Origin: Acidimicrobiia bacterium
Lineage (GTDB): Bacteria > Actinomycetota > Acidimicrobiia > Spongiisociales > Spongiisociaceae
Assembly (NCBI GenBank): GCA_009841075.1
Contig: VXMP01000068.1
Span: 20,233-84,232, forward strand
Direction of reading: 5' to 3'
Length of the DNA stretch: 64,000 nucleotides
Shown: positions 51,297 through 59,943 of the stretch, piece after piece
Layout: every line of letters starts with the position of its first letter
How positions within the stretch are numbered: the first letter of the stretch is position 1
The notes under the pieces: generated by a model
What the model was told of the DNA's origin: nothing
The model's database searches: none
The model's input: the letters and a program-made list of their open reading frames with translations, nothing else
Program-made: the position numbers and the translations under genes

Positions 51297-52370
51297 TTGA
51301 TTAATTACGGCGTAATCGGAACCGGCATGATGGGCATGGAGCACATCGCCAACATACTGGCCCTTGATGGAGCCCGGGTAACGGCCATAGCCGACCCGCA
51401 CCCGCCCTCCCGTCAGGAAGCCCTGGCCGCCCTGAACGGGTCGGGGGAACACCAGGTGGCCGCTTTCACCGACCATCGGCAGCTCCTGCGCTCCGGTCTA
51501 TGCAATGCTCTGGTGCTGGCCACACCGAACATGACCCACTTCGACCTGCTGGGAGACATCCTGGCCACCGACCTCCATGTTCTGGTCGAAAAACCTCTCT
51601 GCACCGAGATGGAGCACGCTCGGTGGGTGGTGGAGACCCAGGCGAAACGGGCCGGGATGCTCTGGGTGGGTATGGAATACCGCTATAAGCCCGCCATCGC
51701 CCGTCTGATAACCGAGGTGCGGTCGGGAACCGTCGGCGACCTCAAGATGCTGGCCCTTCGTGAGCATCGTTTCCCCTTTCTGCCCAAGGTGGCCGACTGG
51801 AACCGGTTCGACGCCAACACCGGGGGGACGCTGGTAGAGAAGAGCTGCCATCACTTCGACCTGATGAACCACATCATGGGGTCCCGACCCACCCGAATCT
51901 ACGCTTCCGGGAACCAAGACGTCAACCATCTGGACGAACGCTACGGCGGAAGGCAGCCCGACATCCTCGACAACGCCTATGTGGTGGTGGACTACGAAGA
52001 CGGGAAACGAGCCCTGCTCGACCTTTGCATGTTCGCCGAGGGAGGAGAAAACCAGGAGGAAGTGGTGGCGGTGGGTGATCTGGGCAAGGTGGAGGCCCGG
52101 CTTCCGTCCGGCGTGGTGTTCATCGGTTCACGAGAGAAACCCTGGTTCTCTCCCGATCGTCTGGTCCCGGAGGACACCCGAATCGCCTATGCCGGAGGGC
52201 ATCACGGGGCCTCCTACATCGAACATCTGGAGTTCATAGCCTCCATTCACAACGGTGTCGACCCGCAGGTCAGCGCCTATGACGGTCTGCTGGCCGTGGC
52301 TATGGGAACGGCCGCCCATCGTTCCATTGACGAGGGACGGCCCATCAACCTGTCCGAGGTACTCCCTTAA
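51297..52370 (+). CDS. Gfo/Idh/MocA-family oxidoreductase
   Basis: An NAD(P)-dependent sugar or inositol dehydrogenase-like enzyme of 357 residues. NYGVIGTGMMGMEHIANIL is the nucleotide-binding start, VLVEKPLCTEMEHAR holds the catalytic EKP lysine, and GGTLVEKSCHHFDLMNHIMG is the substrate-side signature with the paired histidines. The substrate is unknown; context suggests a sugar freed by the upstream hydrolases. The start is TTG 51297, next to AAGGGG. The gene lies 100 bases after GH1 and is convergent with the permease operon. Confidence 0.88.
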   Translation: MINYGVIGTGMMGMEHIANILALDGARVTAIADPHPPSRQEALAALNGSGEHQVAAFTDHRQLLRSGLCNALVLATPNMTHFDLLGDILATDLHVLVEKPLCTEMEHARWVVETQAKRAGMLWVGMEYRYKPAIARLITEVRSGTVGDLKMLALREHRFPFLPKVADWNRFDANTGGTLVEKSCHHFDLMNHIMGSRPTRIYASGNQDVNHLDERYGGRQPDILDNAYVVVDYEDGKRALLDLCMFAEGGENQEEVVAVGDLGKVEARLPSGVVFIGSREKPWFSPDRLVPEDTRIAYAGGHHGASYIEHLEFIASIHNGVDPQVSAYDGLLAVAMGTAAHRSIDEGRPINLSEVLP

Positions 52371-52376
52371 CACAAA

Positions 52377-52392
52377 AGGGTGCCTACACCCT
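52377..52392 (-). terminator. Hairpin terminator between the oxidoreductase and permease genes
   Basis: AGGGTG CCTA CACCCT forms a 6-bp stem. Read on the minus strand it is followed by TTTTG, so it most likely ends the ABC permease operon; on the + strand there is no T run. It lies in the 23-base gap between the two convergent genes. Confidence 0.5.
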
Positions 52393-52393
52393 C

Positions 52394-53344
52394 CTAACCC
52401 TTGACGGAACCGGCCAGGATGCCGGTGACGAAGAAGCGCTGCAGGGCGAAAAACACGATGATCGGAAGCAGCGTGGAAAGGAAGGCCCCGGCGGTTAACA
52501 GGTGTTCCGCCTGGCCGAACTCTCCCGCCAAGGCCGCTATTCGAGCGGTAGCCGGGAAGTTCTGCCCGGCACCTCCCAGCATGGTCACGGCGATCAGATA
52601 GTCGTTGTAGGTCCATAGGAACTGGAAAATGGCGAAGGCCGCCAGCACCGGAACCGACAGTGGAATCACCAGTCTCCAGAAAATCTTGAAATGGTCGGCA
52701 CCGTCGATGACCGCCGACTCGAAGATGTCTTTGGGCAACCCGCTGATGTAGTTATGCAACAGGAAAATGGCAAAGGGCATGGCAAAGCCGGTATGGGTTA
52801 ACCAGACCGAAACCGCCCGGCCCGCCAAATCCAGGTCGGGGAATAGCGTCAAGGTCTTTTCAACGAAGGGCAGGGTGATGTGACCTCCTCCGCTGTAGAG
52901 CTGCAGAAGCGGGATCAACGACATCTGGGCCGGGATGGCCAGCAGCGAAACGGTGGCGATAAACAACCACTCCCGCCCCTTGAAGTCGATCCAGGCGAAG
53001 GCGTAGGCGGCGAACGCGGCGAACGCAATGGGGATCACCGTGGCCGGCAGGGCGATGGCCAGCGAGTTGAGCAACGCCCGCCACAGATGGCCCTGGGAAC
53101 CCGCCGCCAGGATATCGATGTAGTTGTCCAGGGTCAGGTTGTTTGCGACGCCTTGGAAGGGGGTTTCCCACCATCCGCTGGTCCGCTGGGCATCTCTGGT
53201 CCGGAACGAGTTGACCAAAAGGCCGAACGTGGGGATGGTCCACAGCAGCACCAGGAACCAGAGCACCCAGGTGGGAATTGATCGAAGGAAGGCGTAGGTG
53301 CGATGCCCTAGGCCGGGTCCGGCCGATCTGCTTAATGTAGTCAT
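52394..53344 (-). CDS. Sugar ABC transporter permease (MalG-like)
   Basis: The second permease of a carbohydrate importer, about 316 residues and six spans (WVLWFLVLLWTIPTFGLLVNSF, ALLNSLAIALPATVIPIAFAAFAAYAF, LFIATVSLLAIPAQMSLIPL). The ATPase-contact EAA loop reads PKDIFESAVIDGADHFKIFWRLVIPLSVP, with the conserved glycine of the A-x-x-DGA core. It starts at 53344, overlapping the MalF stop by one base. The binding protein and MalF lie upstream on the same strand. No ATPase gene is in the cluster, so a shared ATPase such as MsiK is expected elsewhere. Confidence 0.88.
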   Translation of the reverse strand: MTTLSRSAGPGLGHRTYAFLRSIPTWVLWFLVLLWTIPTFGLLVNSFRTRDAQRTSGWWETPFQGVANNLTLDNYIDILAAGSQGHLWRALLNSLAIALPATVIPIAFAAFAAYAFAWIDFKGREWLFIATVSLLAIPAQMSLIPLLQLYSGGGHITLPFVEKTLTLFPDLDLAGRAVSVWLTHTGFAMPFAIFLLHNYISGLPKDIFESAVIDGADHFKIFWRLVIPLSVPVLAAFAIFQFLWTYNDYLIAVTMLGGAGQNFPATARIAALAGEFGQAEHLLTAGAFLSTLLPIIVFFALQRFFVTGILAGSVKG

Positions 53345-55443
53345 TATTGAGCCGCCTTTTGCATCCGACGAATGTTCATGTAGATGATGGGTAGGACCGC
53401 CAGAAAGAGGAGTACGGCCAGAGCCGACCCGAGCCCGAAGTTCAGTTCAGTAAAGGCTCGCTGCCACATTTCATTGGCTACTACCTGGGTTCCGAAGTTC
53501 CCGTTGGTCATCACCTTGACGATGTCGAAGACCTTCATCACCAGTACGATCAGGGTGGTTACCACCACACCGATGGTCGGCGCTATCTGCGGGATGGTCA
53601 CCCGCCAGAAGGCCTGCGACTCGGTAGCGCCATCTACCCGGGCCGCCTCGATAAGCTCGGCGGGGACGGCCTTGATGGCGGCCGAGAAAATCACCATCGT
53701 GAAGCCGGTTTGGATCCAGATCAAAACCAGCATCAGCCAGACGTTGTTGAAGGGGCTTTCCTGGGTGAACGTAATAGTGGAGGCCACGGTTTGGCCGTTT
53801 TCGAGGACTTTATAACCTCCGATGCCTTGCCACAATGCGTAGGCGAACCACACCAGGGGCAGGGCGCAGATGGCCGATCCCGCCCCGATGCCTCGCTCCC
53901 CGGCCTGCCAAGCCCGCATCGCCAAACCCGCTAGCCAGGCAGCCAACCCCAAGACCAGAACCACCGCGATCCAGAAGCCCGGCCCTCGGGAAAGGCTTAG
54001 GTTGCCCAAACCCACCCAGAGCGAGTTGAGCACTCCGGTCTGGGGTTTGGAAGGGTCCCGGGCCAGATACATGAAGCGCCAGATCACACCCGCACCAACA
54101 AACGAAATGGCCATGGGCATGAAAATCAGCGATTTGGCCACGGATTCGCCCTTGGAGCGATCGGCCAGAACGGCAATCGCTAATCCTGCAGTAGCTGAGA
54201 CCACCGTGACGGTAAAAACCCACCAAAGGTTGTTGAAAAGGGTTCCCCGCAGAGCGGCGAAAACCGCGAATATGGCAAATACCGCCCCGATCGAAGCCAG
54301 CGCCCCCGATCCGGGAGAAAACGAGATCGCGTAGCCGCTTTGTCGGCCTACCACCACCGCCATAACCACACCGACCACTAAAAGGACCGCACCCACCCAG
54401 AACAATCGGCTACCGAAGATCCCTGTCCAGTCCTCCACGTTGAAGATGTTGGGGATTCCGAAGACCGTGGTGTAGTTCTCAAACCCCACATATCCCTCGC
54501 CCCGGGCGTCGTAGAAGGACAGGAAAAGGGTGCGCAGGGTGGGGATGATCAGGGTGGCAGCTATAAAGCCGAGGGCCGGTATCAGGAATATGAAGGCCCG
54601 GGCCGAACCCTCGATCCGACCTCGGGTGACATGATCGGGGATAGAGGTGAGTCCTATGGCCGCTCCCAAACCCAGACCAAGCCCGATGGCGGCGATATAG
54701 GCGTCCGTCTTGGTTCCGGTCCCGATCCGGGGCATCAGCCAAGCCCCTACCGCATAGCCGAGGGTTGCTCCCCAAATCAGCGGTGCTATCGGCGAGCCCT
54801 TACGGCCCCGAAGCGCCCAGACCGCCACCCCCAGTACGGCACCTATCAAGGTAGAAAGAATCAATTCTCCGATGTTCAGATTGGGCAGCATCGGCCAGAC
54901 ATCGAAGGTTCTCTGTTCAACCTGGAATTGAAGTATGACGGTACGAATGCCCGAGGCTGCCACCAGGCCTAGGGCCGCTCCGGCCAAGGCACCGATACCG
55001 ATCCGGGCCAGGGGTTGACAGATGGTGCCCAGGAGATAACCGGCGACCGCCCCGATGCAGATGGCGACCACCGTACGGAGAACCGGCTGATCAAATATCC
55101 GATTCCCCCACATCAGGACGAACACGATCAGGGTGATGCTTCCCCCCACCAGGGTGGTAAAAACCGCCCATCTATCCGGTGCCAAATCGAAAAGTCGGTT
55201 GGCGACGATGAAGATCAGGGCGCTGGCCACAATCGAAACCACCACTCCCTGGGCGGTGGTTTCCAGCTTGTCGCTGGCGTAGATCCCCCACAAGGTCAAC
55301 CCGCCTAAAACCACCCCGGCTACCGAGGCAAGGATTCTCCGAACCTGCGACCTGCGACCGCCTCGATCAATCCACAGGCCTACCCCTCCGGCCACCCCCA
55401 AGGCCATGAGAACATTGATGGTCACACCGAAAACGCCTGCCAT
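53344..55443 (-). CDS. Sugar ABC transporter permease (MalF-like) with a 280-residue membrane extension
   Basis: A 699-residue protein, more than twice the usual length. Residues from about 279 form the normal MalF-type permease (FLIPALGFIAATLIIPTLRTLFLSFYDARG, then the EAA loop PAELIEAARVDGATESQAFWRVTIPQIAPTIG). Residues 1-275 add about nine hydrophobic stretches rich in Gly and Ala (for instance VLMALGVAGGVGLWI, VVAICIGAVAGYLLGTI, LILSTLIGAVLGVAVWAL, YIAAIGLGLGLGAAIGL). A second insertion near residues 340-400 adds two more spans before NNLWWVF. The partner, binding protein and MalG are adjacent. The function of the extension is not recognised. Confidence 0.82.
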   Translation of the reverse strand: MAGVFGVTINVLMALGVAGGVGLWIDRGGRRSQVRRILASVAGVVLGGLTLWGIYASDKLETTAQGVVVSIVASALIFIVANRLFDLAPDRWAVFTTLVGGSITLIVFVLMWGNRIFDQPVLRTVVAICIGAVAGYLLGTICQPLARIGIGALAGAALGLVAASGIRTVILQFQVEQRTFDVWPMLPNLNIGELILSTLIGAVLGVAVWALRGRKGSPIAPLIWGATLGYAVGAWLMPRIGTGTKTDAYIAAIGLGLGLGAAIGLTSIPDHVTRGRIEGSARAFIFLIPALGFIAATLIIPTLRTLFLSFYDARGEGYVGFENYTTVFGIPNIFNVEDWTGIFGSRLFWVGAVLLVVGVVMAVVVGRQSGYAISFSPGSGALASIGAVFAIFAVFAALRGTLFNNLWWVFTVTVVSATAGLAIAVLADRSKGESVAKSLIFMPMAISFVGAGVIWRFMYLARDPSKPQTGVLNSLWVGLGNLSLSRGPGFWIAVVLVLGLAAWLAGLAMRAWQAGERGIGAGSAICALPLVWFAYALWQGIGGYKVLENGQTVASTITFTQESPFNNVWLMLVLIWIQTGFTMVIFSAAIKAVPAELIEAARVDGATESQAFWRVTIPQIAPTIGVVVTTLIVLVMKVFDIVKVMTNGNFGTQVVANEMWQRAFTELNFGLGSALAVLLFLAVLPIIYMNIRRMQKAAQ

Positions 55444-55514
55444 CGACCTTCCCCTTTCCTAGCTCGGTGATTCCTTGACAGAAACACTAACGGACATTTT
55501 TCCCTGAATAACCA

Positions 55515-55548
55515 AAGTGGGTGCCCACACCAAGGCGGGCACCCACTT
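55515..55548 (-). terminator. Strong hairpin between the binding-protein and permease genes
   Basis: AAGTGGGTGCCC and GGGCACCCACTT form a perfect 12-bp stem with a 10-base loop. Read in the direction of the operon (minus) it is followed by only three T residues, so it is more likely a partial terminator or 3'-end stabiliser that keeps the binding protein more abundant than the permeases. A six-base T run follows on the + strand, where no gene needs it. Confidence 0.6.
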
Positions 55549-55576
55549 TTTTCGGACTTAGATTTTCAGGAATGCT

Positions 55577-57022
55577 TTAAGGCCACGAGGCTTCAATGGC
55601 GTCAAGGGCCTCCTGCACGGTCTTGTCTCCGTTCACTGCGCTGGTGGCCTCCGTCCAGAAGCTACCCGCACCTACGGCGGCGGGCATCAGGTCGGATCCG
55701 TCGAAACGTACCACCTCTGCGTTGAACAGGATTTCCAGGAAGGACTGCTCGATGGGCTGATACAGGCTCAGGTCGGCGTTCCGGTTAGGCGACAGGAAGC
55801 CGCTGAGCACCGCGCCCCCACCCTTGGAGAGGTTCTGGAAACGCTGCCGGTTGTCGGCGTACTCTGCAGTGGCGTAATACTCCATAACCGCCCACACCTC
55901 CGGGGCATCCCGGAAGGCGGCTACCAGCGTACCGGCACCTAGAACGGGACGGTCGCCGCTAACCGACGGGAAGTAGAACACGTCGATGCCGTCCGGCCCG
56001 AAGGCGGTTCCCTCCGGGAAGAAGGCCGAGAAGAACGAGGCCTGACGGTGCATCATGCAGTCACCGTCTACCAAAGGACGGCCGTTTTCGCCGAAGCCGG
56101 TGGAGGCGATGGTGCCGCCTTCCGCATATACGGCACCCGGGGTGTTCCATATATCCAGAATCTCGGTCCAGATAGCGTGCATCTCCGGGGTGTTGAACGG
56201 GATGCTGTGGGCGACCCATTCGTCGTAGAAATCGGCACCATGATGGCGAAGGGTCATGTCCTCTACCCAGTCGGTGAAGGCCCAGCCGGTGGCACCACCG
56301 GACTCGATACCCACGCACCAAGGCGTGTTGCCGTCGGCAATCATCTGGGTGGTCAAGGCTTTCAGATCGTCCCAGGTGGTGGGCACGGTATAACCGTTGG
56401 CGGCGAAAGCGCCCGGTCGATACCAGACCAGCGACTTAAGGTCGGCCTTCTGCGGGATGGCGTACTGGACGCCGTCCACGTTGCCGAAGGCGGTCCAGGC
56501 CTCACCGACGTTGGCTTCCATGGTGGCTATCACGTCATCAGGAATCGGCAGGAGCCAGCCTTCCCGGGCGAAGTCGGCGATCTTGCCGGGTTGCGGGAAA
56601 ACGGCGATGTCGGGCGGGTTGCCGCCGGCCGCCTGGGCGTTGATCAGATCCGAGAAGCTGCGCTCGCCCGTGTACTGGATGGTCATTCCGTTCTGGGCGG
56701 CAAAAATGTCCAGAGCGGCCTGGTTGGAACCGGCCTCGGCGTCGGTGCTCTCCGGCCCGAACACCGTAACGGTCGTTCCTGCCAACGGGTTCTCGACCAT
56801 CACCTCTGATATCTCGGTAACCACCTCGGTTACTACCTCTGTCTCGGTAACCACCTCGGTCACAATCGAGGTTTCGGTTACCACCTCGGTCTCGGTAACC
56901 ACCGAGGTCACAACTACCGTCTGCGGCGTTGCGCTCGTGTCATCACCGTCATCACCACAGGCCGCGGCCACCAAGGCCAAGGCCGCCATGAGTGATAGGA
57001 GCCGAATCAGCTTCCCTTTCAT
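55577..57022 (-). CDS. Sugar ABC transporter substrate-binding lipoprotein
   Basis: An extracytoplasmic solute-binding protein of the carbohydrate family, 481 residues. Lipoprotein signal MKGKLIRLLSLMAALALVAAAC (lipobox VAAAC), then a striking linker made of VTE/VVT repeats (residues 35-75: TETEVVTETSIVTEVVTETE and so on), then the binding fold (TVTVFGPESTDAEAGSNQAA, GGNPPDIAVFPQPGKIADFAREGWL, TWDDLKALTTQMIADGNTPWCVG). GAGGAGGAATCC before the ATG is a strong ribosome site, in keeping with high expression. Spelling out of WCVGIESGGATGWAFTDWVED suggests an aromatic sugar pocket. The ligand is unknown. Confidence 0.9.
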   Translation of the reverse strand: MKGKLIRLLSLMAALALVAAACGDDGDDTSATPQTVVVTSVVTETEVVTETSIVTEVVTETEVVTEVVTEISEVMVENPLAGTTVTVFGPESTDAEAGSNQAALDIFAAQNGMTIQYTGERSFSDLINAQAAGGNPPDIAVFPQPGKIADFAREGWLLPIPDDVIATMEANVGEAWTAFGNVDGVQYAIPQKADLKSLVWYRPGAFAANGYTVPTTWDDLKALTTQMIADGNTPWCVGIESGGATGWAFTDWVEDMTLRHHGADFYDEWVAHSIPFNTPEMHAIWTEILDIWNTPGAVYAEGGTIASTGFGENGRPLVDGDCMMHRQASFFSAFFPEGTAFGPDGIDVFYFPSVSGDRPVLGAGTLVAAFRDAPEVWAVMEYYATAEYADNRQRFQNLSKGGGAVLSGFLSPNRNADLSLYQPIEQSFLEILFNAEVVRFDGSDLMPAAVGAGSFWTEATSAVNGDKTVQEALDAIEASWP

Positions 57023-57310
57023 GGATTCCTCCTCATTTTTGAAACTTTGCCAGGCTTTTTCGGGGAAAGAGGCTTCCCCGGATCCCTCCGATTGGAGGTC
57101 ATGCCGAAACCCGAAACCTGCCTACCGGCCTGTCCGGCGGGTTATTTATGCCGGTAATCGGGAATAACAGCAAACCGCTATCCTATACACAGACTGTCGG
57201 TTATGGGAATTCCCGATACGGATTTTGGGAAATGGGGGCCAAAAAAACGCTCACCGGTTTCACACCGACCCGAAAATCCCGCCTGAACAGTTGAAACCTC
57301 GGAATAGTCA

Positions 57311-58786
57311 ATGGAGAAACAAATGGAAAGTGCAGACACCGCCTTTGAATACCGGGTACGGGATCTAAACCTCGCCGAACAGGGAAGACGCGAAATCGAG
57401 CTGGCCGAGCACGAAATGCCCGGCCTGATGTCCCTCAGAGAACAATACGGGAACACCAAGCCCCTGGCCGGTGCCCGAATCTCCGGATCGCTACATATGA
57501 CCGTCCAGACCGCCGTACTGATCGAAACCTTGACGGAACTTGGTGCCGAGGTTCGGTGGGCGTCCTGCAACATTTTCTCCACCCAGGACCAGGCGGCCGC
57601 CGCCGTAGTGGTAGGTCGGCCCGAATCCGGCGGAACCACCGAGGACCCCCGTGGGGTACCGGTGTTCGCCTGGAAGGGGGAAACCCTGGAGGAATACTGG
57701 TGGTGCACCGACCGGATGCTGGCCTGGCCGAATCACGAAGGCCCCACGCTTATCGTGGACGACGGAGGAGACGCCACCCTGTTGGTGCACAAAGGTGCCG
57801 AATATGGTCATCTGGGCGCGGTACCTCCCTTCGATACCGACAACGAGCCTGAGGAATGGGGGGTGATCTTGGACCTGATCCGAGCGCGGATTGAAGAAGA
57901 TCCCGACTATTTCATTCGGATGGCAGGCGAGATAAAAGGGGTCAGCGAGGAGACCACCACCGGGGTGCTACGCCTGCACGAGATGGAGGCCATGGGGCGG
58001 CTGTTGTTCCCGGCCATGAACGTCAACGACTCGGTTACCAAATCCAAATTCGACAACGTCTACGGGTGCCGACACAGCCTGATCGACGGCCTTAATCGGG
58101 CGACGGATGTCATGCTCGGCGGCAAGGTGGCGGTGGTAGCCGGTTACGGTGAGGTAGGCAAGGGATGCGCCGAAGCCCTGAAAGGACAGGGTTGCCGGGT
58201 GGTGGTGGCGGAGATCGACCCGATCTGTGCCCTGCAGGCCGCCATGGACGGGTTCGAGGTCAACACCCTCGAAAACCTGGTGGCCAACGCCGACATTTTT
58301 ATAACCGCCACCGGCAATCGGGACGTGATCACCCTGGAACATCTTTCCAAGATGAAGAACAAAGCCATTGTAGGCAACATCGGTCATTTCGACAACGAGA
58401 TCGACATGGCCGGACTCAACTCGGCCGAGGGAGTGGAAAGACGCACCATCAAACCTCAATATGACGAGTATGTGTTCCCGGACGGACACGGGGTTCTGAT
58501 CCTGGCCGAGGGAAGGCTGCTCAACCTGGGTTGCGCCACCGGGCACCCCAGCTTCGTCATGTCAACCTCTTTTACCAACCAGGTGCTGGCCCAGCTTGAC
58601 CTGCATGAGAACGCCGACCAATACGAAGCCGAGGTGCTCCTTCTGCCCAGGTATCTGGACGAGGAGGTGGCCCGACTTCACCTGGAACATCTAGGGGTGG
58701 AGCTCACCGAGTTGACCAAGGACCAGGCCGATTACATAGGCGTTCCGGTCGACGGCCCCTACAAACGGGATGACTACAAGTACTAA
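57311..58786 (+). CDS. ahcY: Adenosylhomocysteinase
   Basis: Splits S-adenosylhomocysteine to adenosine and homocysteine, keeping methylation reactions free of their inhibitor. [78 protein letters not shown], the NAD site [15 protein letters not shown] and the C-terminal KRDDYKY are all classical. The 491-residue length includes the insert typical of mycobacterial-type enzymes. The start is ATG 57311 or 57323. The 288 bases before it, shared with the divergent binding-protein gene, show no riboswitch consensus that I could match. Confidence 0.95.
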   Translation: MEKQMESADTAFEYRVRDLNLAEQGRREIELAEHEMPGLMSLREQYGNTKPLAGARISGSLHMTVQTAVLIETLTELGAEVRWASCNIFSTQDQAAAAVVVGRPESGGTTEDPRGVPVFAWKGETLEEYWWCTDRMLAWPNHEGPTLIVDDGGDATLLVHKGAEYGHLGAVPPFDTDNEPEEWGVILDLIRARIEEDPDYFIRMAGEIKGVSEETTTGVLRLHEMEAMGRLLFPAMNVNDSVTKSKFDNVYGCRHSLIDGLNRATDVMLGGKVAVVAGYGEVGKGCAEALKGQGCRVVVAEIDPICALQAAMDGFEVNTLENLVANADIFITATGNRDVITLEHLSKMKNKAIVGNIGHFDNEIDMAGLNSAEGVERRTIKPQYDEYVFPDGHGVLILAEGRLLNLGCATGHPSFVMSTSFTNQVLAQLDLHENADQYEAEVLLLPRYLDEEVARLHLEHLGVELTELTKDQADYIGVPVDGPYKRDDYKY

Positions 58787-58792
58787 CCCTTA

Positions 58793-59054
58793 TGAACGGG
58801 TTTGCTACTGGTCAAAGGTTAGGGCTGAAGCAATACCAGACCCTACAGGAAGGGCCAGGCTTGAAAGGCTGGCATTAACTGACTTCCAGACAGGCAGGCA
58901 CCAGACAGCACTTTGAACCAGCCTACAGTTGACAGGCTGGCAGACCTTGGGCTTATCCAAACAGACCAGGGCAACAGGTATATTGATGCGAACCAAAGAA
59001 GGCGCTGAAGCGTTGGACTTAGCCCAAAGAAGGGCTGAAAACTTTACAGACTGA
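58793..59054 (+). pseudogene. Possible frameshifted winged-helix regulator remnant
   Basis: No long + strand frame is open, but fragments in three frames line up like a small winged-helix protein: LGLKQYQTLQEGPGL, then RLALTDFQTGRHQTAL, then PTVDRLADLGLIQTDQGNRY, and in the next frame RTKEGAEALDLAQRRAENFTD and a stop at 59054. The PTVDRLADLGLI piece reads as a recognition helix followed by a wing (QTDQGNRYI). At least three frameshifts would be needed. It directly precedes the small gene at 59066 and has the same CpG-poor composition. This is a tentative reading. Confidence 0.35.
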
Positions 59055-59065
59055 AAGGGATCAGA

Positions 59066-59380
59066 ATGGAAATTGAAGACCTTCAATTGACAGAGCCTGG
59101 GCTGGTAGCCATAGGACTTGACAGGGATGAAGGGCCTGAAGGTCAAGACCGCCTTATATTGACCCTTAAAACCAGTGAAGGGGCTGGCAGTCTGATTATT
59201 GAAGAACCAATCCCTGACCAGTTCAGGGCTACCAGTTATCACGGGTCAATTACAGGCAAAGGCCCAAGAGCCAAGCACGGTTATCGCTGGTATTGGAATA
59301 GCCAAGGGGCTAAATCCAGGGAAGTCAGAAAGTCCTTAACCTGGTTAGATGAACCCCTTGAAGACTTTAGAGGGCCTTAG
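59066..59380 (+). CDS. Hypothetical protein in a CpG-poor island
   Basis: A 104-residue protein from ATG 59066, with AAAGGGAT 6 bases upstream. It is acidic at the start (MEIEDLQLTEPGLVAIGLDRD), has beta-like segments (DRLILTLKTSEGAGSLIIEE) and a basic Trp/Tyr-rich middle (RAKHGYRWYWNSQGAKSREV). No family is recognised. Codon choice is unlike the neighbours: few CpG, many CTT, GAA, AGG and CCT codons. This suggests recent acquisition. It lies between ahcY and argR on the same strand. Confidence 0.55.
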   Translation: MEIEDLQLTEPGLVAIGLDRDEGPEGQDRLILTLKTSEGAGSLIIEEPIPDQFRATSYHGSITGKGPRAKHGYRWYWNSQGAKSREVRKSLTWLDEPLEDFRGP

Positions 59381-59444
59381 AAGGCCCCTGAACCAAGGTC
59401 GGGCCCTACCAGTAACCAAAACCTAAGCCTCCCCTTGGGCCGCC

Positions 59445-59481
59445 TTGCATATTCATTCATTTTTGTGCATAATTGTGCGGA
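59445..59481 (+). promoter_or_regulatory. argR promoter with ArgR-box-like sequence
   Basis: TTGCAT (59445-59450) and CATAAT (59468-59473) are 17 bases apart, the same -35 word and spacing as at argC. TTGCATATTCATTCAT and the later TGTGCATAAT give imperfect box halves across the promoter, fitting autoregulation. The ATG at 59482 is only 8 bases past the -10 element, so the argR transcript would be leaderless or nearly so. Confidence 0.6.
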
Positions 59482-59943
59482 ATGAACCGGACCGTGTCCC
59501 GCCGACTGGCCTTGAGGAACATTCTCAGCCGACAGACTATCTCCAGCCAGGCGCGTCTCGCCGCGCTGCTCAAGACCAGGGGCTTCAACGTAACCCAGGC
59601 CACGGTCTCCAGAGACCTTCGGGCGGTCGGGGCGGTGAAGACCCGCACGGCGGACGGTACGCTCCGGTACGTCTGGGAACCCGATTCCGGTTTCGACCAA
59701 ACCCAGGCCTTGGCCTCTACCCTTCAGACCTATCTGATATCCATTCAAACCAGCGGCAACCTGGTGGTGGCCATGACCCCTCCGGGTGCCGCCCAGGTGG
59801 TGGCGGCGGCGGTCGACCGGGCCGAGCTGGAAGGGATACTGGGTACCGTGGCGGGAGATGACACGGTGTTGGTGGTGGCCTCAGAAGAAACGGGCGGATC
59901 GGAGGTTGAGCAGTTGCTGAAGAAAATAGGAGAAGGAATATGA
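59482..59943 (+). CDS. argR: Arginine repressor
   Basis: An arginine-dependent hexameric repressor. The 153-residue protein has an N-terminal winged helix ([47 protein letters not shown], shown by SQARL and [10 protein letters not shown]) and a C-terminal oligomer domain with the arginine-contact stretch [16 protein letters not shown]. The start is ATG 59482, within a few bases of the predicted transcript start. It overlaps argG as ATGA, so it is co-translated with the genes it should regulate. It likely also controls argC, 15 kb away, which has a similar box. Confidence 0.93.
   Translation: MNRTVSRRLALRNILSRQTISSQARLAALLKTRGFNVTQATVSRDLRAVGAVKTRTADGTLRYVWEPDSGFDQTQALASTLQTYLISIQTSGNLVVAMTPPGAAQVVAAAVDRAELEGILGTVAGDDTVLVVASEETGGSEVEQLLKKIGEGI

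Noticed and set aside
57180..57300. Cobalamin or SAH riboswitch in the gap before ahcY (CGGTGTGAAACCGG on the minus strand)
   Set aside because: Only a short word resembles the cobalamin consensus, other required boxes are missing, and its orientation is toward the sugar-binding protein.
58805..59242. 145-codon minus-strand open frame covering the CpG-poor island
   Set aside because: It has no ribosome site, overlaps the better-supported + strand gene at 59066 and shows no family features. The low stop-codon density follows from the odd composition.
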